Shown: positions 43,466-54,540 of the stretch, piece by piece
Position numbering within the stretch: the first letter of the stretch is position 1
Layout: every line of letters starts with the position of its first letter
NCBI GenBank assembly: GCA_018292915.2
Contig: JACVVK020000018.1
Span: 1,404,001-1,468,000 of the forward strand
Direction: 5' to 3'
Origin: Batillaria attramentaria
Taxonomy: Eukaryota > Mollusca > Gastropoda > Batillariidae
Length of the DNA: 64,000 bases
Notes under the pieces: model-generated
Database searches by the model: none
What the model was told of the DNA's origin: nothing
The model's input: the letters and a program-made list of their open reading frames with translations, nothing else
Position numbers and translations under genes: made by a program

Positions 43466-46177
43466 TTACTTTCCAAAAATCAGTGTTCTGGATTTTCCTA
43501 GCTGAAATTTGGTAGCAGGCTTTGTCATGATGTCTGCTAACATCTCTGTAGTAGGGCAGTATTTGAGCATCAATTTTCCCTTGCTCAATTCTGTACGAAT
43601 GAAATGGTACCGGACATCAATGTGTTTTGACCTCTGTCGGTTCACTGGATTGTTTGATAGAGCAATTGTGCCCTGGTTATCTTCAAAGATCAAAACTGGT
43701 CCACCTTGATGTCGTTTGTCCATGTCACTCAACAGTTGTCTAAGATACAGACTCTCCTGGACTGTGGCTGCGAGTGCAATGTACTCGGCCTCGCATGACG
43801 ACAATGCTACTGTGGGTTGCTTTCTAGATTTCCAAGAAATCAATGGACCATTTTCAGTCAGACTGAAACAATAGCCAGAAGTACTGCGCCTATCTTCTAC
43901 AGATGAGGCCCAGTCAGCATCACTGTACCCAATGAGATTCAGACCGCTCTCATTTTTCTTGTAGCACAACTCATAGTCAATTGTTCCCTTCAAATATCTC
44001 AGTACATGTTTGACTGCCACCCAGTGAGCTTGAAGTGGGTTAGACAAGTACTGTGACAGCTTGGTAACGACCCAACAGATATCTGGTCTAGTGCCCATCA
44101 TGAGATAGATCAGGCTTCCAACAACTTCACGATATTTTCGTGAGTCAACTTCATCTCCATTGCTTTCAAGTTTTTGTTCAGAAGGTGTGCCTCCAGGCTT
44201 ACAATCTGACATTTCATACCTGTCAAGTACCTTCTGTATGTACCTTTTCTGGTTCATTTTGACAAATCCATCACCTTGCTCAAAATCAATTCCCAGAAAG
44301 TATGAAAGTTTGCCCAGATCTTTCATTTTGAACCTTTCTGTCAACATCTGTTTGGTCTCACACAACAGTGTATCATTGCTTGCAGCGAGGATCAAATCAT
44401 CAACCCAAACAACAATTACAATCATTCCTCTCTCAGAATGCTTTGTGTACACACACTGGTCAGTAGGACTCTGCACATAATCATTTTCTGTAAAATGCTT
44501 GTGCAACAACTGGTTCCAATTCCTGCCAGACTGCTTCAATCCATACAGTGATTTGTTCAGCTTGCACACTATTTTCTCTCCACTATCAGTGTGAACTTCA
44601 AAACCTTCTGGTTGCTCTACATATATCTCGCAGTCAATTGGAGCATTTAAGTAGGCAGTTTTTACATCCATCTGATGTAGAATCAAATCATGCTGTGCAG
44701 CAACCTGCATCAAAGTGCGCACTGAAGTCAAATTTGCAGTCGGCGCAAAAGTTTCATGAAAGTCAAGGCCTTCCTTTTGACTATACCCTTTCGCAACATA
44801 GCGAGCCTTGTAGGACTTGGAACCACTTGAACTTTCTTTTATAGTGTACACCCAACGTCCCCCCACTGTTTGTCTGCCTTCTGGAAGAGTGGTCAGAGTG
44901 AATGTCTCATTTTCGTTCAGAGATTTCATTTCCTCTCTCATAGCCTCTTTCCAAAGATCAGAATCAGGGGATTCAACAGCTTCTTTGTAAGTTTGAGGGA
45001 ATGCAGAAAATTTGTAACAATAATCAATATTTGCCATAATTTGATCATCTTCCTCAAAACTTGTCTCATACTCAGCAAGATATGCTGGAGGTTTTCTGTC
45101 TCTTTTAGGGTATCTCCCTTCATTTTGCCCTTCACAGGGGGCCTTCTCGTGTGATTTGCACTCTGACCTCTCTTCGTGTACATTTTCAACATGGCGTTTC
45201 AACTCAGCATCATGTGCATTTTCATCAACATCACGCTTCAACATGACATCATCATCATTTGCAAAATGACTTTCTGTTTGTGTTCCCTGTTCGTTCACAT
45301 TTTCATATTCTCTCTTAGACACGAACTGTACCACTCTGTATTTCCCGACTTTGCCCGTTTCTGGAAAATACACGAGGTACGCAGGACTATTTCTGTCATA
45401 GCCTACAAATGTACCTTTTGTACATCTTGGGTCAAGCTTCTGCTTCATCTGAGTGTATGCATAACAGTCAGAACCAAAAGTGCGCATGTTTGAAATGTTT
45501 GGTCTGCGCCCTGTCAGTGCCTGAAATGGGGTCTTTTTCAGCCTAGCATTGTAACATCTGTTTCTGTTGTATGCTGCTGTGTGCACTGCATATGGCCAGA
45601 GTTCCTTGGGTAACCCTGCCTGCAATAGCAAACATCTGCCCATCTCAAACAGTGTTCTCCAATGTCTCTCTGCTGTCCCATTTTGATGTGGGGAATAAGG
45701 AGCAGAGGTGTCATGCCTTATCTGATTCTTTCTCATCAGTGACCTGAATGCTTCAGAGGTAAATTCCGTACCATTATCAGATCTGATGCATTTGACTTTG
45801 CCATAGGGGGCACTATCAGCCAGAAATCTCTCTGTAGCTGTAACTGTGTCAGATTTGTTCTTCAGAAAATATACAAACACAGTTCCTGAATAGTCATCAG
45901 TGAAAGAAATGGCGTATTTGAAACCTTCTTTAGAATCAGGTGTAATTGGACCCGCAAGATCAGTGTGGACTAACTCAAGGGGTGTAGTTGAACGAACACG
46001 AGGTGTTCTGTTCCTATCATTTGTCATTTTCCCCAAAAGACAAACATCACATTCGCCCTTCTTCGTTTTGCCCACAACTTTCATTCCATCAACAACCTTT
46101 TCAAGGTTAAGTACATCGTCAAAGTTACAGTGGCCAAGTGTCTCATGCCAGCCCTTCAAATCCTGAGCATAATTCAT
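43466..46177 (-). CDS. pol: Pol of the copia element: integrase, reverse transcriptase, RNase H
   Basis: 903 aa. HHCC finger at about residues 11-50 (HETLGHCNFDD to CDVCLLGKM); integrase catalytic residues in HTDLAGP (about 71), SDNGTEF (about 131) and NGTAERHW (about 168); reverse transcriptase with VDDLILAAS near 592; RNase H with SSCEAEYIAL near 790; and a terminal IMTKP motif. This is the standard Ty1/copia order. Its ATG overlaps the gag stop in an ATGA arrangement, so translation may rely on reinitiation or a frameshift. No internal stops. Confidence 0.93.
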   Translation of the reverse strand: MNYAQDLKGWHETLGHCNFDDVLNLEKVVDGMKVVGKTKKGECDVCLLGKMTNDRNRTPRVRSTTPLELVHTDLAGPITPDSKEGFKYAISFTDDYSGTVFVYFLKNKSDTVTATERFLADSAPYGKVKCIRSDNGTEFTSEAFRSLMRKNQIRHDTSAPYSPHQNGTAERHWRTLFEMGRCLLLQAGLPKELWPYAVHTAAYNRNRCYNARLKKTPFQALTGRRPNISNMRTFGSDCYAYTQMKQKLDPRCTKGTFVGYDRNSPAYLVYFPETGKVGKYRVVQFVSKREYENVNEQGTQTESHFANDDDVMLKRDVDENAHDAELKRHVENVHEERSECKSHEKAPCEGQNEGRYPKRDRKPPAYLAEYETSFEEDDQIMANIDYCYKFSAFPQTYKEAVESPDSDLWKEAMREEMKSLNENETFTLTTLPEGRQTVGGRWVYTIKESSSGSKSYKARYVAKGYSQKEGLDFHETFAPTANLTSVRTLMQVAAQHDLILHQMDVKTAYLNAPIDCEIYVEQPEGFEVHTDSGEKIVCKLNKSLYGLKQSGRNWNQLLHKHFTENDYVQSPTDQCVYTKHSERGMIVIVVWVDDLILAASNDTLLCETKQMLTERFKMKDLGKLSYFLGIDFEQGDGFVKMNQKRYIQKVLDRYEMSDCKPGGTPSEQKLESNGDEVDSRKYREVVGSLIYLMMGTRPDICWVVTKLSQYLSNPLQAHWVAVKHVLRYLKGTIDYELCYKKNESGLNLIGYSDADWASSVEDRRSTSGYCFSLTENGPLISWKSRKQPTVALSSCEAEYIALAATVQESLYLRQLLSDMDKRHQGGPVLIFEDNQGTIALSNNPVNRQRSKHIDVRYHFIRTELSKGKLMLKYCPTTEMLADIMTKPATKFQLGKSRTLIFGK

Positions 46178-47505
46178 AATATATAATTCACAGCATCATC
46201 AGTAGTGCTGTCGTTACATGGACTGAGTGCGTTCAGGTAATACAACCTGCCATGCTTCTCAATTTCAAATTTTGTGCCTTGGCACTCTAGCTCTGCGGAT
46301 TCTGGGCTAAATGCGACACTTGCCCCTCTTTCAGTGGCTGCCTGCACTGAGAATATGCTCTGGGGGTAAGAAGGAACATACAACGCATTTTTCAGGGTAA
46401 TCTCTGCATATCTCCCTTCTGTGTCAATGAATTGCATGGTTGCATCTCCCCTTTTCATAGCTACATTGGTGCATCTCTCACCATTAGCTAACTCTATATA
46501 ATGTTTGTCAGGTTTGAAACTCTCATCAAACCTATCAAACTTTGACACATCATTCAGAATATGAGTAGTAGCTCCACAGTCAACTAACAATAGTTCAGCT
46601 TTCAGTTCTTCACGGGTGCTCACATTCGCTTTGAATGCAAAATGTTCTGTCTCACTCTGTGCAAAGTCTGTGGCTTCATTAACTTTACATGTATCAGCTT
46701 TTTGTCTCTTCTGCTTCCTGCAGGTCTTGTCGGTGTGATTGTTTTTCTTACACAAGTTGCACCACATCTTTGTACTTGTAGATTTTGCACTGCAGTTTCT
46801 CGCCATATGTCCCTGTTTTCCACAGTTGTAACAGGTGATTTCCCTTCGGCTTGTAGTACCGGCTGACTTCAGTATGGCATCGTCACTCATTGCAGTTGTC
46901 GCTCTGGACCGCTCCGTCTCCTCGAAGCTTCTCAGGGCAGCCTTGAACTCAGCAAACGTCTGCTTCTTCTCATTCTGGATCATGACAGCAACAAAAGACT
47001 GGTAGCTGTCAGGCAAGCCTTTCAGTGCCATTGCGATGAGTAGACTGTCAGTAACCGTCTCACCAGCGTTTCGGAGGGCTACTGCAGCGGTTTCTGCTCT
47101 AATGATATACTCTGTGATGGTCTCGGCAGACTTCTTCACCAGTGATGTTAGCTCTGTGTAGAGCGAAATAACTCGTGGTGTTCCAGACCCGGCGTAGTAT
47201 TGACGTAGGATCTGTAGGGCTCTTCTTCCGTCATCACACGCATCTCTCATCACAAGTGCGAGACTCTTATCATCAAGAAATTGAATGAGTTCAGCGAAAG
47301 CTTCTTCATTTTTATCTGCGTCAACCTCTACCTCGTTTGGAGTCAGAATAACGTTCTTCAATTTCTGTAGCTTCATGTACCCTAGGAATTTGATTTCCCA
47401 TTGTTCATAATGGGTCTCCTCTCCATCGAAAATAAGTCTCGTACTAAAACTACTCACACGCCTGCTGGGCCCATAACCTGTTGAGGAAGTGGAGTGGACT
47501 GCCAT
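46174..47505 (-). CDS. gag: Gag-protease of the copia element, starting inside the LTR
   Basis: 443 aa. A copia-type Gag core (LIFDGEETHYEQWEIKFLGY) at about 24-43, two CX2CX4HX4C zinc knuckles at about 224-237 (CYNCGKQGHMARNC) and 248-261 (CNLCKKNNHTDKTC), and a protease active site LLVDCGATTH near 307 (Cys replaces the usual Ser/Thr). The only in-frame ATG before the conserved core is at 47505-47503, 27 nt inside the 5' LTR. The frame then reads through the LTR end and the primer-binding site (residues TGYGPSRR). The last codons overlap the pol start. Confidence 0.9.
   Translation of the reverse strand: MAVHSTSSTGYGPSRRVSSFSTRLIFDGEETHYEQWEIKFLGYMKLQKLKNVILTPNEVEVDADKNEEAFAELIQFLDDKSLALVMRDACDDGRRALQILRQYYAGSGTPRVISLYTELTSLVKKSAETITEYIIRAETAAVALRNAGETVTDSLLIAMALKGLPDSYQSFVAVMIQNEKKQTFAEFKAALRSFEETERSRATTAMSDDAILKSAGTTSRREITCYNCGKQGHMARNCSAKSTSTKMWCNLCKKNNHTDKTCRKQKRQKADTCKVNEATDFAQSETEHFAFKANVSTREELKAELLLVDCGATTHILNDVSKFDRFDESFKPDKHYIELANGERCTNVAMKRGDATMQFIDTEGRYAEITLKNALYVPSYPQSIFSVQAATERGASVAFSPESAELECQGTKFEIEKHGRLYYLNALSPCNDSTTDDAVNYIL
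47463..47478 (-). promoter_or_regulatory. Primer-binding site for initiator tRNA-Met (internal, half-tRNA type)
   Basis: The plus strand here reads TGCTGGGCCCATAACC, directly abutting the LTR. This equals the anticodon stem-loop region of eukaryotic initiator tRNA-Met (anticodon CAT within GGGCCCATAACC). The minus-strand RNA would therefore pair with the tRNA interior, as known for Drosophila copia, not with the tRNA 3' end. Confidence 0.88.
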
Positions 47506-47662
47506 GACGGAGGATTATTCAGATTACACATGCACTCAACAAAAACAATGTGCGCATCGCCATCTTGTTATGGGGCGGAACAGTGACAGGGGTGCCGTCC
47601 CTTTATTTGCCTTCAGGCGCGGTGGCTCATATGGGAACAAACGTATAGAGCACATCCCAACA
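47479..47662 (-). repeat. 5' LTR of the copia element
   Basis: 184 bp, TGTTGG...CAACA on the sense strand, identical to the 3' LTR. It contains the gag start codon (47505-47503). Confidence 0.95.
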
Positions 47663-50210
<2,548 letters not shown>

Positions 50211-51268
50211 TTCTAAAGCTACCGTCTAACATGTTACTACACTTGCCATTCTCAACATATTCAACTTTACAGAGACAGCAAACACACCAACAAACACTAG
50301 ATACATTCAGTTTGTAGAAATGTATTGTCCATTTTATGAATCTCTGTCCATCAAGCTTTGATAATTAACCACAACGACAAAATTTGTGACCATAAAACAG
50401 AAACAAACTAAGAATGGAAGAAAAATGGCAAAATGAAAGGAGAAAACAAAGAAAAACAACAAACAAAACAACAACAACAAAATTATAGGGTTTTTTTGCG
50501 CCCAGATTAGGCCTGAAAGAATGTACATGTGTATGTTATACTTTCTAAAATATCTGAATAATTATTATGTTTATTAATATTATGTATTATATATTACATT
50601 TTTTTGCGATGCGGCCAGCAGCGACCACATACCCCCTCATTCCTCTGTCGTCTGCTAGCTCTTGTGTCAGCCGCGCATGAATACAAATAGTCCACATGGC
50701 CGGCATGATGCTCATTTACAAAGCCAACAAACAACCCCAGATTGCCAATTTTTTTTTTAATCTGAAAAGTTAAAATGGGGCAAAAATTCCGTACTAGACT
50801 GAGCGGAATTATTCCCCATGCCCCGGATTCTACTGATTACCGTTGTATAACCCAACTGGCTTTCACGCTACAGCAGTCACTACTAGCAGTGTCAGTTCGA
50901 GCCCTAAGGCTTCCCACACCGGGGGCAAAAAAAAAAAAAAAAATCTTAAAACCGTTGCTCGTGTTCTCTGGCTGACTGTGTGAAGTGAATATGAACGTGT
51001 AAGTTCTCAGTCCAGTTGCAGACGACAAGTGAAAATTGTTGTGTTTATACGCGGTACAAGTGCAGTACAAGTGCACGTTAGTATAGCCGGGTACATCCAT
51101 AATTCACGAGCGATTTTGGGGCAAAAATGCGAACATTAAGGATTTTTACGCCATGACATGTATTTAATGTATTAATAAAGCGCTTCAAATCCATGGCACT
51201 TTGGCCCGTTCACCAGATGACGGTAGAACGTTTTCAGTATTCCGAGGCCGATCTAGCGGCTAAGGCCA
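50211..51268. other. Non-coding, downstream of C1q module D
   Basis: AT-rich DNA with short simple repeats, a poly-A run at about 50928-50943 and the phrase AATAAAGCGCTTCAAATCCA (51174), which resembles one at about 3510-3530 and may be a retroposon tail. No gene recognised. Confidence 0.4.
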
Positions 51269-52789
51269 TCAGTAACAGCACTGTTTTGATACGTAAGCAA
51301 TAGATATGCCAGCGTCGCGAATGCGTTTATTTTCTACAGCAACGACCCGTAACTCGTCGCCTTCCAGCAAGTAGAGGCCCACAGTTGTCCCCGATGACAT
51401 GCCCTTCTCGGCCACGGCGGCCAGCAGCACGTGGTTGGTCTTGTTCTTCAGAATGAGGCTCAGGCTGTCCCCGGTTCTCATCGCGCCCTCTGGCCTAATG
51501 CGATCGTTCCGGCAATAGTCAACTGCTGGGCCGGATCTGCAACAGGGAGGATCGAGGGAGCTCAAGACAAAAGGTCAACGAATATTGGAACTGATGATGT
51601 GAGGAATGAGGAGCCAGAGTGGTGTGAGAGAAATGAGGAGCCAGAACGGTGTGAGAGGAATGAGGAGCCAGAGTGGTGTGAGAGGAATGAGGAGACAGAA
51701 GCGGGTGAGAGGAATGAGGAGACAGAGACGTGTGAGAGGAATGAGGAGCCAGAGTGGTGTTAGAGGAATGAGGAGCCAGAGACGTGTGAGAGGAATGAGG
51801 AAACAGAGTGGTGTTAGAGGAATGAGGAGACAGAAGCGGGTGAGAGGAATGAGGAGCCAGAGACGTGTGAGAGGAATGAGGAGCCAGAACGGTGTGAGAG
51901 GAATGAGGAGCCAGAGTGGTGTTAGAGGAATGAGGAGACAGAGTCGTGTGAGAGGGATGAGGAGCCAGAAGCGGGTGAGAGGAATAAGGAACCAGAGACG
52001 TGTGAGAGGAATGAGGAGCTAGAATGGTGTGAGAGGAATAAGGAGCCAGAGTCGTGCGAGAGGAATAAGGAGCCAGAGTCGTGTGAGAGGAATAAGGAGC
52101 CAGAGTCGTGTGAGAGGAATGAGGAGCCAGAGTGGTGTTAGAGGAATGAGGAGCCGGAACGGTGTGAGAGGAATGAGGAGCAAGAAAGGTGAGTGAGGAA
52201 TGAAGATCCAGAACGGTGTGAAAGGAATGAGAAGCCAGAACGGTGTGAGAGAAATGTGAAGCCTAAATAGACTAAGAGAAATAAGGAGCCGGAATCGTGT
52301 CAGTGAGAGGAACGAGAGGCCGGACTACTGTGAGAGGAATGGGGATCCAGAATGGTGCGAGAGGAGTAGGGAGCCGGAATGGTGTAAGAGTAATGAGAAG
52401 CCGGAATGGTGTGTGAGGAATGGGCCCATCCGCACCGAGTGCAGTTAGCGAGTGCGGATTTATTTGGCTGGGACTGCATTGTACTGCTGGCAGGCGTGCA
52501 AAATCGTCACGTGTGAAAGACCTTTTACTGTCCTTGACCCGTATTGTGCACCAGAGAACGCGTGACTTTTTTTTTTTTTCAGGCTCGCCCTAATACTGTG
52601 CCTGAGGCAGCGGCCCATTGTCTTACCTGATGCTGACTGCGTATTTCCCGGTCTTGTCGATGGTGAAGATGCCTGTGATGTTGTTGTACATTTTGCCTTT
52701 CGTGGTGTCAACGATAACGTTGCCGAACTTGACCACCTCGTCCACTTCATACACGCGTTTATCATGATGAGCAAGATCGCCCCGGAATG
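51269..52789 (-). CDS. C1q-like module D (two exons)
   Basis: Exon 52789-52627 (AFRGDLAHHDKRVYEVDEVV, ends GKYAVSIR) and exon 51536-51269 (DSLSLILKNKTNHVLLAAV, SSGTTVGLYLLEGDELRVV, stop TGA) make one C1q-type domain with consistent phase. It is the paralogue of module C, with the same intron position, same intronic minisatellite and same upstream dinucleotide repeat. No signal-peptide exon lies between it and gene B (53875). It could be a separate gene with a missed exon, or an alternative terminal domain of gene B. Confidence 0.75.
51590..52425. repeat. Expanded 26-27-bp minisatellite in the intron of module D
   Basis: About thirty copies of GTGAGAGGAATGAGGAGCCAGA-type units (split phrase: GTGAGAGGAATGAGG then AGCCAGA) fill most of the intron. 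It is the reverse complement of the array at 31790-32060. Plus-strand ORFs across it encode only Arg/Gly/Met/Gln repeats. Confidence 0.95.
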
Positions 52790-52883
52790 CTGAAAGGAAA
52801 TCATCATCATCATCATCATTATCGTCGTCGTCGTCATCGTCGTCGTCGTCACCACAACCATCACCTTAATTACCATCGTTGTC

Positions 52884-52887
<4 letters not shown>

Positions 52888-52966
<79 letters not shown>

Positions 52967-52972
52967 ACACTA
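52888..52972. repeat. (CA)n microsatellite
   Basis: Near-pure CA repeat upstream (on the minus strand) of module D, with adjacent trinucleotide runs (TCATCATCA, CGTCGTCGT at about 52800-52850). Confidence 0.95.
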
Positions 52973-53251
52973 CACGTGAACTTTAGATTCACCAGTGATT
53001 TACGTTTCGTTTTCGCTTTATGTGATGTAGTTCGATCAGTAAGTGTGATCTACAAATTAAAGGATTCACAAAATTATGATAATACTATTCTCATATTATT
53101 CTTATAATCATTATTGTATTCCTTATACACGTATGATATTCTTTTCACAATATTATCCTCATTATGAAAAGTGTATATTCACAACAAAGGGATTCTGAAA
53201 ACAGCATTCGTATCATTCCCATAATATCATTCTCATAATGTTATTTTCAGA

Positions 53252-53398
53252 TCATAATCGAGTTCGAATCCCGGCCAGGGTCAACTATTTGTGCTAGCCT
53301 TTATTTTCTTTATCTTTTTTTTTTTTTTTTTTTTTTCGTTGCTCCGTCTTTGTTATTACCCGTATGTGGTGGAAAAAGACGTTAAACTCCCAAACACC
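53252..53398 (+). mobile_element. 5'-truncated SINE fragment
   Basis: CGAGTTCGAATCCCGGCC (B box) and the body (TTTGTGCTAGCC, CGTTGCTCCGTCTTTG, TTACCCGTATGTGG, GACGTTAAACTCCC) match the family at 30858; an internal poly-T has expanded and the A-box half is missing. Confidence 0.7.
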
Positions 53399-53874
53399 AT
53401 CCCCCCCCCCCCCCACTCTCATTATCGTGTAAGCGGGTGCCCAAGGGGGTTCGGTTCATGCAGGCAAGGAAACAAACGCAGAGGTCGCTTTGACGTATGC
53501 AAAAATTGTTGAAAAAACTGAAGCGGGTCTGCTGGGGGGGGGGGGTGTTGATGTTGTTGTTTGTTTATGTTTATTGTTGTTGTTATTGTTTTTAACGTCT
53601 TTGGTATGACGCATGATATGTTTGACGTAAATACTTTTACAGAACAACACTATTATCATTACGGCCTTTGGCCGAAACACAGACCGCTGGAAGGGAAAGG
53701 GTAACAAAGTGGTGAAAATGACAAAATACACGCATTAAACTAAAAATTAGAAAAATTAGCGCCAACAACAAAACATGGTCAAAATGTACAAACTCTTCCT
53801 CAACTAGCGCACCCCCAACCCCAACCACCACCCCCTCTCAAAAAAAAAAAAAAAAAAAAAGGAACGACATAAAA
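53399..53874. other. Non-coding between module D and gene B
   Basis: Contains poly-C/G and poly-A runs (about 53400, 53535 and 53840) and AT-rich DNA. I looked here for a signal-peptide exon on the minus strand for module D and saw none convincing. Confidence 0.45.
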
Positions 53875-54492
53875 CTATACGAAATTTGTTGGTGCTCCTC
53901 CAAATTCACTATTTATTACGAGCGTACCAGCAACGAGCCTTTCGCCAATCTTCACGAAAGAGAAGATGGTCCCACTTTCCGCAACCGGGCTGGTGCTGCG
54001 CGTTCGGTTTCTTTCCACATAAAGAGGGTCGTTGCGGCGTAAAGGGAAGATACTCGTTGAACTGGTCAGATAACCGTACTCCGCGATTGCCTCCACAGCG
54101 ATGTGGCGTTGCCATGTTATGACTCCGAGGTCGAGGTCGTATGGGTAGATATAGTATCCATCGTAGTCATTCACGGGATCTGCGCTGTAGTACACAAAGG
54201 TCATGGTGACTGTACGAAAACGATGTCGAACCTACCTAATCTGGGAAAAAGGCTTGAGTGTCTATCAAGCCTACGTGGCGATTGGGCTTTTTCAAGTAAT
54301 AATAACAAGAAGAAGAAAAAGAGTGTGTGGATTAGGTAGGAGCTTTTCCCAATCGCTTGGCTCCAAGCAACACTACCCCCTTACTGTAAAATCATTTGGC
54401 ATCACATGCTGCCATGATGTCACCACAGGATCAAGGCAGCTGGTGCCAGAATGCCAAAGCGACTTGCTCCACGTTGGGAAGTTCGTGTGGGA

Positions 54493-54540
<48 letters not shown>

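Larger units (their letters stand above)
43002..47662 (-). mobile_element. Ty1/copia LTR retrotransposon, apparently intact
   Basis: 4661-bp element on the minus strand. Its two 184-bp LTRs (43002-43185 and 47479-47662) are identical by eye, and the flanks carry the 5-bp duplication CTGTT (42997-43001 and 47663-47667). It therefore inserted very recently. Gag (47505-46174) and pol (46177-43466) are both open. The primer-binding site matches initiator tRNA-Met internally. It interrupts a copy of the dispersed repeat of this window (left part 42960-43001, right part 47663-47770). Small size and short LTRs recall the GalEa lineage found in marine invertebrates; a tree is needed to place it. Confidence 0.95.

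Noticed and set aside
51606..52022. 138-codon Arg/Gly/Met-rich ORF
   Set aside because: It is a frame through the 26-27-bp minisatellite in the intron of C1q module D.
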